The notes beneath the pieces were generated by a model. It had not been told where the DNA came from and searched no databases. It was given only the letters and a program-made list of their open reading frames with translations. A DNA stretch of 42,762 bases from Gammaproteobacteria bacterium (GTDB lineage: Bacteria; Pseudomonadota; Gammaproteobacteria; UBA6429), in NCBI GenBank assembly GCA_030635835.1, contig DAOVYB010000001.1:1-42762 (forward strand), in the 5' to 3' direction. The position numbers and the translations under genes are program-made. This document shows, piece by piece, positions 15,482 to 24,048 of this stretch (within the stretch, counting starts at the first letter, position 1; each line of letters starts with the position of its first letter).

Positions 15482-16378
15482 ATGAAAAATCATCCTCGTG
15501 TGACATTAGAGCAATGGCGGGTATTTCAAGCCATTATTGAGCATGGTGGCTATACACAAGCCGCTGCCTACCTTCATCGCAGCCAATCGGCTGTAAGTTA
15601 TTCCATGTCCCGATTACAGGAACAACTGGGGATTTCACTTTTAAAAATCGAAGGACGAAAAGCACTCCTAACTGAACAAGGTAAAGTCCTGTTACATCGT
15701 TCTCAGCAATTACTTGAAGAAGCGGGAGAAATTGAAAACTTTGCTCAACATTTATCTCAGGGACGTGAAGCTGAAATTAAATTGGTTGTTGATGCGGCTT
15801 TCCCAAACGACTTACTGATGAATGCATTAGCACAGTTTGCGCAGCAAAGTCAGGGAACACGTGTGCAGTTGAGTGAAGTCATTCTTTCAGGTGCAACTGA
15901 TGCCCTGGTTAATAATGAAGCTGAACTTGTTATCGGTGTCGATACACCTCATGGCTATTTATCTGATCCCCTCATTGAAGTGGAAATGATTGCGGTTGCC
16001 CACCCGGAGCATCCATTACACAACCTTGAACATCAAGTTACTTTGACTGATCTTGCACAACATATGCATGTTGTCATACGGGATTCCGGTCAACATGAAA
16101 AAATGGATGTAGGTTGGTTAAGTTCCCAGGATCGCTGGACGGTAAGCAGTATAGATAGCTCCTGCAACGCGCTCAAGCATGGGCTTGGGTATGGCTGGTT
16201 ACCAGGCAACCGTATAGCGAAAGCCTTAGAAAAGGGAGAGCTTAAAGTGCTACCACTTGAACAAGGCGAAAAATATAAAGCATATTTATTTATGAGTTTT
16301 GGGCATCCACAAAATATCGGCCCAGCCACTCGAGAACTTGCAAGTATTATAAAAAACACAGTGAAAAAAAATTCTTAA
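15482..16378 (+). CDS. LysR family transcriptional regulator (YhaJ-like position)
   Basis: 298 residues from the ATG at 15482; an in-frame TTG lies 9 nt earlier. N-terminal winged helix-turn-helix: TLEQWRVFQAIIEHGGYTQAAAYLHRSQSAVSYSMSRLQEQLG, written here only as its parts: VFQAIIEHGGYTQAAAYL then SQSAVSYSMSRLQEQLG. The periplasmic-binding-like effector domain covers about 90-295. It is divergent from the doxX-gst-pirin unit, with dyad sites between them, and probably controls that unit in response to a quinone or aromatic electrophile, as YhaJ does for yqjF in E. coli. The effector is inferred from context only. Confidence 0.9.
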   Translation: MKNHPRVTLEQWRVFQAIIEHGGYTQAAAYLHRSQSAVSYSMSRLQEQLGISLLKIEGRKALLTEQGKVLLHRSQQLLEEAGEIENFAQHLSQGREAEIKLVVDAAFPNDLLMNALAQFAQQSQGTRVQLSEVILSGATDALVNNEAELVIGVDTPHGYLSDPLIEVEMIAVAHPEHPLHNLEHQVTLTDLAQHMHVVIRDSGQHEKMDVGWLSSQDRWTVSSIDSSCNALKHGLGYGWLPGNRIAKALEKGELKVLPLEQGEKYKAYLFMSFGHPQNIGPATRELASIIKNTVKKNS

Positions 16379-16565
16379 AACCCGATCCTTGCGCTATTAT
16401 GTAACTTTAATTAAATAGACACAAAATGTAACAGACTTAACAGGACACTAATAACTTATCGGGTTATCATTAAAATTTGTCTTTGTCGTTTAGATAAATC
16501 ATAACAACACTGCCAATGAATTTTCTATTGAGACTTGTTCATATAACACACCTTAAATAAACCTT

Positions 16566-17210
16566 ATGACTATCAAAATCCTTACTGTTGATGACCATGC
16601 ATTATTTCGCCGTTGTATGGTGGAATATCTTGATGCGGTAGAAGATTTGACTGTGGTCGGTGAAGTGGCTTCACCTGAGAAAGGCTATGAGCTCGTACAG
16701 AAAGTAAATCCCGATCTCATTTTGGTTGACCTTGATTTGGGTGGCAAGGATGGGATGAATCTGGTCGAAAAAATTCTGGATAATAATCCTGATGCTCTCG
16801 TTGTAATACTGACAGCATCTACAGAAGAAGAACAAATGATTCGCGCTATGAAGTTAGGCGCAAAAGCTTTTCTGAATAAAGAAATTGCACCGGATGAAAT
16901 GGTAATAGAACTACGCAAAATCATGCAGGGCGAAATGAGCTATCCACTAAATTTTCTGCTGCAACAGGCAAAAAATAATGTTTCTCGAGATAAAAAAGAA
17001 AACAACCAACCAGGTGATTTAACCACAAGAGAAATTGAAGTATTGCAATGGGTAACCGACGGAAAAACAGACAAAGTGATCGCAGAAAAACTCTCCATCA
17101 GCGAACACACCATTAAAAATCATATGAAAAGTATTCGTAAAAAACTGGGAGTGAGTAATCGATTGCAAGCATCACATAAAGCTATCGATATGGGGATAAT
17201 AAAAAGGTGA
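16566..17210 (+). CDS. NarL/FixJ family response regulator
   Basis: 214 residues. Receiver domain about 1-120 with acidic pair D9/D10, phospho-acceptor D55 (LILVDLDLGG), switch T83 region (VVILTAS) and K104 (FLNKE). A LuxR-type helix-turn-helix sits at about 150-210 (LTTREIEVLQWVTDGKTDKVIA, shown here as LTTREIEVLQWVTDGK, then SEHTIKNHMKSIRKKLG). It lies 49 bp upstream of a histidine kinase on the same strand, so the two form a two-component system. Target genes unknown; the divergent neighbourhood offers no obvious regulon. Confidence 0.93.
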   Translation: MTIKILTVDDHALFRRCMVEYLDAVEDLTVVGEVASPEKGYELVQKVNPDLILVDLDLGGKDGMNLVEKILDNNPDALVVILTASTEEEQMIRAMKLGAKAFLNKEIAPDEMVIELRKIMQGEMSYPLNFLLQQAKNNVSRDKKENNQPGDLTTREIEVLQWVTDGKTDKVIAEKLSISEHTIKNHMKSIRKKLGVSNRLQASHKAIDMGIIKR

Positions 17211-17259
17211 TTTATCAATTACCCTTTTCGTTATAGTAAACAAGAGAATTTAAATCCAC

Positions 17260-18615
17260 ATGACCGCAGTTATTGATATTCAACAGCAAGCTCCAATCAA
17301 TCGTTTTACACGTTTAACATTATTATGGATTATTATTGCTATCTTGTTAGCAGGCATAAGTGCCAGCATATTATTTGTAAAAATACTTATTGAAAGAGAC
17401 CAACAACTCATCGCTGGCTTTATTAGTAGTTCGATCGATCAGATTTTCTCAAGTCAGAATAAAAAAGACATAAACAACAATAATAAAAATACCGATATCT
17501 TTAATAAATTACAGCGTTATTATCAAGTAGAGAAAATGGTATTTTATGATACGAACGGTAATGCCATCTGGGCGAGCCAGGGAAACATCGCCGCTATAAA
17601 AAAAGAATCGCTAAAGAATCTAAACAAACCGCTTCATGGGCTAATACAAATCCAATACGCATCATCACAGCAAACCGTAGATGGAACGCACAAAAAAAAT
17701 ATCCAATATATATTCCCCTGGTTACCGGAATTATTAATTCCTATACATAGTGATTCTTATGACGTGATAGGTGTTGCAAGAATTACCCGAATACCTAAAC
17801 TTTTATTTGAAGATTTATACTTTGGTCTCTTCATATTATGGGGAATACTGATTTTATCCGGTGGTGGATATTATTATTTCTTTTACCGGTTACTAATGCG
17901 TACTTCTAACGAACTAATATCCTGTGAATTTGATCTGGAAAAAAGTCGTAAACTTGCTGAATTAGGTGCATGTGTCAGTATGATTGTTCATGACACTCGT
18001 AATTTAATGAGTAGCATACAGTTTTTACTGGAAAGAATGCGTGATGACAAAATTACTAAAGAGCGACGCAACGAACTAATCGATAGCGCTAAACGCCCAT
18101 TACAAATGTCATTCGCCATGATGGAAGATATGCTGTCTTTTGTCAGTGGTAAACATCCTTCATTAGCATGTTACAAACATGAATTAAAAAAACTCATCAC
18201 TGAAGGTCAGGATATGCTGGTAGCGATGCTGGAATCATCAGGGCATCAGCTCAAAATAGATATTCCAGATGATTTGATTATCTATTGGGATTCACAAAAA
18301 TTACTGCATATTCTCGTTAACCTGTTACGTAACGCTTCTGAAGCTATGTCGGAGCCAGGGGTGGTTACAATAATTGCGGCAAGAGAAGAAGGCGGAGTTA
18401 GAATGCAGGTTAAAGATTCCGGCAAAGGTATCCCGGAAGAACTCTTACCCAAATTATTTGAACCCTTTATGTCTGAATCTGGTAAAACACGCCCCGGATT
18501 GGGATTGGCAATTATTCGTGATTTAGTCCGACGCCATGGTGGTGACGTAATCGCAAAAAACTGGGAGCAAGGTGCCGAATTTGACCTGTACTTCCCTGAC
18601 TGCCCTACAGATTAA
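17260..18615 (+). CDS. Membrane sensor histidine kinase
   Basis: 451 residues. TM1 about 20-43, periplasmic sensor about 44-185, TM2 about 186-210, then a short linker. The phospho-accepting His is H244 in MIVHDTRNLMSS, a HisKA-type box rather than the HisKA_3 box usual for NarL-type partners. The ATPase domain has an N-box around N355 (LVNLLRNASEAM), DSGKGIP (386-392) and GLGLAI (414-419), all intact. Partner of the preceding response regulator. The periplasmic domain is Asn/Lys-rich with no family I can name, so the signal is unknown. Confidence 0.92.
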   Translation: MTAVIDIQQQAPINRFTRLTLLWIIIAILLAGISASILFVKILIERDQQLIAGFISSSIDQIFSSQNKKDINNNNKNTDIFNKLQRYYQVEKMVFYDTNGNAIWASQGNIAAIKKESLKNLNKPLHGLIQIQYASSQQTVDGTHKKNIQYIFPWLPELLIPIHSDSYDVIGVARITRIPKLLFEDLYFGLFILWGILILSGGGYYYFFYRLLMRTSNELISCEFDLEKSRKLAELGACVSMIVHDTRNLMSSIQFLLERMRDDKITKERRNELIDSAKRPLQMSFAMMEDMLSFVSGKHPSLACYKHELKKLITEGQDMLVAMLESSGHQLKIDIPDDLIIYWDSQKLLHILVNLLRNASEAMSEPGVVTIIAAREEGGVRMQVKDSGKGIPEELLPKLFEPFMSESGKTRPGLGLAIIRDLVRRHGGDVIAKNWEQGAEFDLYFPDCPTD

Positions 18616-18693
18616 GAGGCATATCTTCCCCTCCTAAATTCGATGTTCAATGTAACACCTATCTTATCAGTCTTCTTTTCATCAGATAGCTAT

Positions 18694-18717
18694 AAAGGGC
18701 TATGCATATAGCCCTTT
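18694..18717 (+). terminator. Intrinsic terminator after the two-component operon
   Basis: AAAGGGCTAT (18694-18703) pairs perfectly with ATAGCCCTTT (18708-18717) over a 4-nt loop and is followed by CTGTTTCTT. It lies 79 bp after the kinase stop and about 100 bp before pntAA, separating the two units. Confidence 0.75.
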
Positions 18718-18817
18718 CTGTTTCTTCAAAATGACCTTTTCTAGGAATTTTCTTTTTCCTTACAAATCTATAAATTACCCCATTCTAATTATTAATAAAC
18801 TCTGTGGAGATCGTGAC

Positions 18818-19930
18818 ATGTATATAGGCATCCCAAAAGAAAGCGAAATCAATGAAACCAGGGTTGCTGCGACTCCTGAAACAGTACAAAAATATGTCAA
18901 TCTTGGGCTTGGAGTTAAAGTTGAATCATCTGCCGGTGTTGGCTCATTTTATAGTGATGCTGACTACCTCAAGGTTGGCGCTGAAATAGTTGAACACGAC
19001 CAGGCCATGGCCGCTGATATTGTTTTAAAGGTTAATCGCCCAAACAGCCAGGAAGCGGGCAAATTCAAACCCGGTTCAGTTCTCGTCTCCCAAATGCAAG
19101 CGTGCACACCTGATGACTTAATTAACACCCTGGCAGATGCCGGTGTCTCGTCCTTTGCACTTGAACGCGTACCGAGAATTTCCAGGGCACAAAATGTCGA
19201 TGTTCTTTCATCGCAAGCAGGGATTGCAGGTTACCGTGCAGCGCTTAAGTCTGCTGAACTTTATGGCAGTTTTTTACCCATGATGATGACTTCAGCAGGA
19301 TCAGCAAAACCCGCCAGCATACTTGTGTTGGGTGCGGGTGTTGCAGGCTTGCAGGCAATCGCAACAGCCAGAAAATTAGGTGCTCGTGTCTTTGGTTATG
19401 ACATACGTCCAGAAGTTAAGGAACAAGTAGAATCTCTAGGTGCAACTTTCCTCGATTTAAAAATGGATGAAGATGCAAATGGTGAAGGTGGTTATGCCAG
19501 GCAACTGGATGACGATGCACAAGCCAAACAACAACAATTACTCTCAGATGAAATCATTAAAATGGATATTGTCATATCGACAGCAGCAATTCCCTGTCGA
19601 AAAGCACCCATTTTAATTCCAGAAGAAACAGTAAAACTAATGCGCCCAGGCTCAGTGATTGTTGATATGGCCGCATCAAGTGGCGGTAACTGTAACTTAA
19701 CTCAGGCAGATGAAACTATTGTTCAAAATGAAGTTACGATCTGTGGTATCACTAATTACCCTGCGCTTATGCCAAAAGATGCCAGCGCATTTTTTTCACG
19801 CAATATATTAAATTTTGTAAAACTGTTGGTAAAAAAAGAAGATGGATGTTTAACGTTAAATGAATTTAGCGATGATGAAATTATATCCACATCACTCACA
19901 ACTAACAGTGGCGAGGTCTGCTTCGCATAA
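18818..19930 (+). CDS. pntAA: NAD(P) transhydrogenase subunit alpha part 1 (NAD(H)-binding)
   Basis: Domain I of the proton-translocating transhydrogenase, binding NAD(H) and passing hydride to PntB-bound NADP. The ATG at 18818 is preceded by GTGGAGATCGTGAC, and the product starts MYIGIPKESEINETRVAATP as in the family; the open frame extends 87 nt further upstream without support. 370 residues. Family loop SSQAGIAGYRAAL (about 131-143) and Rossmann motif LGAGVAGLQA (171-180) are present. No membrane helices, which are supplied by PntAB. First gene of a three-gene operon, as in Rhodospirillum rubrum, rather than the fused PntA of E. coli. Confidence 0.96.
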   Translation: MYIGIPKESEINETRVAATPETVQKYVNLGLGVKVESSAGVGSFYSDADYLKVGAEIVEHDQAMAADIVLKVNRPNSQEAGKFKPGSVLVSQMQACTPDDLINTLADAGVSSFALERVPRISRAQNVDVLSSQAGIAGYRAALKSAELYGSFLPMMMTSAGSAKPASILVLGAGVAGLQAIATARKLGARVFGYDIRPEVKEQVESLGATFLDLKMDEDANGEGGYARQLDDDAQAKQQQLLSDEIIKMDIVISTAAIPCRKAPILIPEETVKLMRPGSVIVDMAASSGGNCNLTQADETIVQNEVTICGITNYPALMPKDASAFFSRNILNFVKLLVKKEDGCLTLNEFSDDEIISTSLTTNSGEVCFA

Positions 19931-19961
19931 ATGTTAAATATTTCTAAAAAGGAATCTCAAT

Positions 19962-20255
19962 ATGTCTGATTTTATGTCAACGATGTATATTTTTGTTTTA
20001 GCCTGTTTTATTGGCTATTGGGTTATTTGGAATGTGACTTCGGCATTACATACACCTTTAATTTCATTAACCAATGCCATTTCAGGTGTCGTTATCGTAG
20101 GCGCTATTATGATGGCCAGCTTTGGTGAAATGACACCAACGATGGAAGTGATTGGATTTTTCGCCGTCATGCTCGCTTCGATCAATATATTCGGTGGCTT
20201 CTTTATCACTCATCGTATGCTAGAAATGTTTAAAGTTAAAAAAGGCAAAGGATAA
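19962..20255 (+). CDS. pntAB: NAD(P) transhydrogenase subunit alpha part 2 (membrane)
   Basis: 97 residues with three transmembrane segments, corresponding to the C-terminal membrane part of fused PntA. The hallmark VIWNVTSALHTPLISLTNAI stretch is present, as is the GGFFITHRMLEMF end. It lies 31 bp after pntAA (AAAGGAATC ribosome site) and 4 bp before pntB. With PntB it forms the proton channel. Confidence 0.96.
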   Translation: MSDFMSTMYIFVLACFIGYWVIWNVTSALHTPLISLTNAISGVVIVGAIMMASFGEMTPTMEVIGFFAVMLASINIFGGFFITHRMLEMFKVKKGKG

Positions 20256-20259
20256 GATT

Positions 20260-21654
20260 ATGACCATTGATACAAATTTAATATCGTTAGCGTATTTAAT
20301 TTCTGGCGTTTTAACTATTCTTGGCCTGAATCGACTTTCACGTCCCACTACCGCAAGAAAAGGTAATTTTTATGCCATGACAGGCATGTTCATTGCGATT
20401 ATAGCCACCTTGCTTAATCCAAAATTGTCATCTTACGGATTTATCGTTTGGGGCATATTAGCTGGAGGCGCTATCGGTATCGGTATTGCTTACCGTATTA
20501 AAATGACGGCAGTACCGCAACTCATCGCTATCATGCATAGCTTTGTAGGACTTGCAGCTGTATTGATCGCGGTAGGAATTTGCATAGCGCAACTTAACGC
20601 TGACATTTTAACAACCACATTAGCTATTGAATTAAGTATTGGCGCAGCCATTGGTGCAGTCACCTTTACAGGTTCAGTCATCGCTTTTGGGAAACTACAA
20701 GCAATTATCCCAACTCAGGCGATGCATTTTCGCGGCCAGCACATAGTTAACCTTGCACTTGGATTGGTTATCGTGGCTTTAGTTGGGTATTTTATTACTA
20801 CACATAGTTTAATCGCTATGCTTGCGGTTATTGTTGTCGCCATGGCTTTAGGAATTTTATTAATTCTACCTATCGGTGGACCTGATATGCCCGTGGTTAT
20901 TTCAATGTTGAATTCTTATTCGGGTTGGGCTGCTGCTGCGACAGGTTTCACACTGGGCAATCCATTACTCATTATGGTTGGCGCGTTGGTTGGTTTTTCC
21001 GGTGCTATTCTCTCTTTCATTATGTGTAAAGCCATGAATAGAACCTTATTCGAAGTTATTTTAGGTGGATTTGGAAGAGAAGACTCGTCTAACAATGTCA
21101 CCAACATCAATAAAAACAAACCCGTAAAAACAGCATCTGTTGAAGATGCCACGTTTATGATGACCAATGCTGAAAAAGTGATTATTGTTCCGGGTTACGG
21201 TATGGCAGTTGCTCAAGCGCAGCAGGCCGTTAAAGAATTAGTACAGTACCTTTCAAGCACAGGTGTGGATGTTAAATTTGCAATTCACCCGGTTGCTGGC
21301 CGTATGCCGGGTCATATGAACGTCTTATTGGCAGAAGCTGATATTCCATTCGAGCAAGTTGTTGAGATGGAAGAGATTAATCCTGAATTTTCGGCAACAG
21401 ATGTTGTTCTTGTTGTTGGCGCAAATGATGTTACTAACCCGGCAGCCAAAAATGATACCACTAGCCCAATATATGGAATGCCGATATTAGATGTGGAAAA
21501 TGCTAAACACACCTTCTTTATCAAAAGAAGTATGAAGCCAGGTTATGCAGGCGTGGATAACCAATTATTTTATAGAGATAATTGCTCACTGGTGTTTGGC
21601 GATGCTAAGGATATTTGCCAGAAAATGGCAGTAGAATTTTCTATTGCAGCTTAA
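20260..21654 (+). CDS. pntB: NAD(P) transhydrogenase subunit beta
   Basis: 464 residues: eight or nine membrane helices (about 1-260), a linker, then the NADP(H)-binding domain III (about 290-464). The domain III signatures VIIVPGYGMAVAQAQ, HPVAGRMPGHMNVLLAEA, VVLVVGANDVTNPAA and PGYAGVDN are intact. The complex uses the proton gradient to drive NADH + NADP to NAD + NADPH. It ends the pnt operon and faces the convergent GGDEF/EAL gene across 51 bp. Confidence 0.97.
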   Translation: MTIDTNLISLAYLISGVLTILGLNRLSRPTTARKGNFYAMTGMFIAIIATLLNPKLSSYGFIVWGILAGGAIGIGIAYRIKMTAVPQLIAIMHSFVGLAAVLIAVGICIAQLNADILTTTLAIELSIGAAIGAVTFTGSVIAFGKLQAIIPTQAMHFRGQHIVNLALGLVIVALVGYFITTHSLIAMLAVIVVAMALGILLILPIGGPDMPVVISMLNSYSGWAAAATGFTLGNPLLIMVGALVGFSGAILSFIMCKAMNRTLFEVILGGFGREDSSNNVTNINKNKPVKTASVEDATFMMTNAEKVIIVPGYGMAVAQAQQAVKELVQYLSSTGVDVKFAIHPVAGRMPGHMNVLLAEADIPFEQVVEMEEINPEFSATDVVLVVGANDVTNPAAKNDTTSPIYGMPILDVENAKHTFFIKRSMKPGYAGVDNQLFYRDNCSLVFGDAKDICQKMAVEFSIAA

Positions 21655-21705
21655 TAATAAGAGAGAATATTTGAGACAACCTTGCGAGAAAATTTTACAT
21701 TAAAC

Positions 21706-23265
21706 TTAACCCGCTAATTCATTGCGAACTTGTTCCAGAACATTTTTCATATGCATTGAATCCTGCTGAATATTAGTAAATTCATCAACCGACAATGGCT
21801 TACTGAAGAGAAAGCCCTGTATTGTTTTACAACCTAACGCATGTAAGTAAGAAAGTTCCTGTGCAGTTTCAACACCTTCTGCCACAACATCTAAGCGTAA
21901 ACTATGTGACAAAGCCATAATTGCTGTAACAATCGCTGCATTATCACCGCCTCTTCTATCCTGTACATTAGTAATAAACGAACGATCAATTTTTAATGTA
22001 TCAATAGGGAATTTTTTAAGATAACTTAACGATGAGTAACCGGTACCAAAATCATCAATCGCAATATCAATACCTATGTTTTTAATATCATGCAAAATAT
22101 TAATGTTTTTGGTGACATCATCCATTAGGCAACTTTCTGTTAGTTCAACTTCAAGATACTTAGAGTCAAGCCCTGTTTCTTTTAATGCCTGTTCAATTCG
22201 TTGAATAAAATTTCCTTGTTTAAACTGCACACTTGAAACATTAACAGAAACCCGAATAGGATCCAGTCCCTGATCCTGCCACATTTTATTAAGCCGGCAG
22301 GATTCGCGTAACACCCAATCACCGACGTCAACAATTAAACCACTTTCTTCAAGTACTGGAATAAACTCTACAGGGGAAACTATACCTCGCTCAGGATGAA
22401 TCCATCGAATTAAAGCTTCCATACCATTTATAATGCCCGTTGCTGCTTCAACTTTAGGCTGAAAATATAAACAAAATTCATTCTGTTCCAGTGCTTTACG
22501 CAAGTCATACTCTTGACTTAGACGCTTTGAGTTATCTACATTCATTTCAGTGTTATAATATTTATAATCATTTCCGCCTGCATTTTTCACACTCTCTAAT
22601 GCCAAATCTGCAAAGTGACTTAACTCATCAACACTGCCTTCATCTTTAGGGTAAACACAAATACCATAACTAACTTTAAGAATGAGATTCTCATCATTAA
22701 TAATAAATGGTTGTTGCATGCCTTTGAATATACGTTGTAATCCACGATCAACTTCTTCATTATGCTCAATAAAATTCATACTTAAACCAAAACCACTACC
22801 TCCAAGACGCGCAACTGTGTCACTCTCCCGGGTCAAATCATCTAAACGAGCCGCAACATCAGCAATTAAGATATCAGTTTTTTTATAACCATAATGCCGG
22901 TTTACTTCCGATAACTTATCAATATCCAGATGAACAATTGCGAGTACTTTGTTATGCCTTTTAGCGATAGAGACAGCATATTCAAGGTGCTCAAGAAATA
23001 AGGTGTGATTTGGCAGATGAGTTAAAACATCTCGTAATTTATTTCCTGATATTACTTTTCTGGAAAGCTGTGAACATCGGGAAATAAAACTGAATATAGA
23101 AAAGGCAACTAATATAAGAAATGTCAGGCCATAAAAGAGCAAAGGTAAGGAAATGACCTTCAACATTTGTAATCCGCTGAGCAACACAACAAAAAGTGAT
23201 GCAAACAAAAGTAAGAAGGTAAAACGATTAGACTGAAAAAGTTTATTTTTTAATGGTTTCAACAT
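21706..23265 (-). CDS. Membrane GGDEF-EAL protein with degenerate GGDEF motif
   Basis: 519 residues. Two N-terminal membrane helices (about 15-36 and 40-62), a GGDEF domain (about 70-235) and an EAL domain (about 250-510). The cyclase signature reads GGSGF (155-159) instead of GGDEF, so diguanylate cyclase activity is unlikely. The EAL domain keeps EALIRW (283-288), DDFGTGYSSL (404-413) and KIDRSFI, so c-di-GMP hydrolysis is likely, perhaps with the dead GGDEF domain as a GTP sensor (known for similar proteins, inferred here). Transcribed in the same direction as the CheY-like gene 155 bp upstream. Confidence 0.92.
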   Translation of the reverse strand: MLKPLKNKLFQSNRFTFLLLFASLFVVLLSGLQMLKVISLPLLFYGLTFLILVAFSIFSFISRCSQLSRKVISGNKLRDVLTHLPNHTLFLEHLEYAVSIAKRHNKVLAIVHLDIDKLSEVNRHYGYKKTDILIADVAARLDDLTRESDTVARLGGSGFGLSMNFIEHNEEVDRGLQRIFKGMQQPFIINDENLILKVSYGICVYPKDEGSVDELSHFADLALESVKNAGGNDYKYYNTEMNVDNSKRLSQEYDLRKALEQNEFCLYFQPKVEAATGIINGMEALIRWIHPERGIVSPVEFIPVLEESGLIVDVGDWVLRESCRLNKMWQDQGLDPIRVSVNVSSVQFKQGNFIQRIEQALKETGLDSKYLEVELTESCLMDDVTKNINILHDIKNIGIDIAIDDFGTGYSSLSYLKKFPIDTLKIDRSFITNVQDRRGGDNAAIVTAIMALSHSLRLDVVAEGVETAQELSYLHALGCKTIQGFLFSKPLSVDEFTNIQQDSMHMKNVLEQVRNELAG

Positions 23266-23420
23266 GTTGTCCGATGGCCCGATACGATTCAGGATTCCAA
23301 ATGATATATATTAGTATCGGAACTTAATTTAAAACCTTTAAAACTATTTGATAATATAGAACAAAATGTACTGAAAACACCCGCACAAAAAGAACAGGTA
23401 ACTCATTGATATTTATAGGA

Positions 23421-23885
23421 TTATATGACCTCAGCTTTAACTAAATGCTCACCTAAGAGGTGAAATAATTCAACTCGATCTACCGGCTTAGGTAAAAAGC
23501 CATTTGCCCCTACACGCAAGCCCCAAAATTTCTCCGTAGCCTGCTCATTACCGCTAATGATAATAATAGGAATATTTAGCGTAAGTTCTTCTTTTCGCAA
23601 AATTCGAGTTGCCTGAAAACCATTTAATCCCGGCATAATGACATCCATCAGAATCAAATCTGGCTGATGCTGTTTAGCCATTTCAATACCGCTTTCACCG
23701 TCTAATGCACTGATGATGTCGTAGCCTGTGGGCTCCAGTATTTTACTCAAAACAGCAATTGCTGTTCGTGAGTCGTCGATAATTAAAATCGTAGCGCTAT
23801 CAGGTAACTTTACCCTTTCTTCAGTACGTCTATCCGTACCTTTACCCTGGGCACTGCCAAAAAGTGATTTCAGATTAAAAGCCAT
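23421..23885 (-). CDS. Stand-alone CheY/PilG-like response regulator
   Basis: 154 residues. A basic, probably flexible N-terminal extension (about 1-30) precedes one receiver domain. Acidic pair D37/D38, phospho-acceptor D81 in LILMDVIMPG, and the PKP switch lysine near the C-terminus are intact. No output domain. The extension (MAFNLKSLFGSAQGKGTDRR) resembles that of twitching or chemotaxis-associated receivers. It lies upstream of the GGDEF-EAL gene on the same strand, so a link between receiver phosphorylation and c-di-GMP turnover is plausible. No cognate kinase nearby. Confidence 0.88.
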   Translation of the reverse strand: MAFNLKSLFGSAQGKGTDRRTEERVKLPDSATILIIDDSRTAIAVLSKILEPTGYDIISALDGESGIEMAKQHQPDLILMDVIMPGLNGFQATRILRKEELTLNIPIIIISGNEQATEKFWGLRVGANGFLPKPVDRVELFHLLGEHLVKAEVI

Positions 23886-24048
23886 ATTGATTTCCGTAAT
23901 ATTTTTAATTAATTGCTATTTTATCGAATATTAATAAAACCGCAAGAAAACACCTTTTTATTAATGGCTGAGGATATACTTTAATTAATTTAATATCTAA
24001 TATTTCATCACAAATGAATTATTAATAATATTTAGCGTGTATAAAAAA

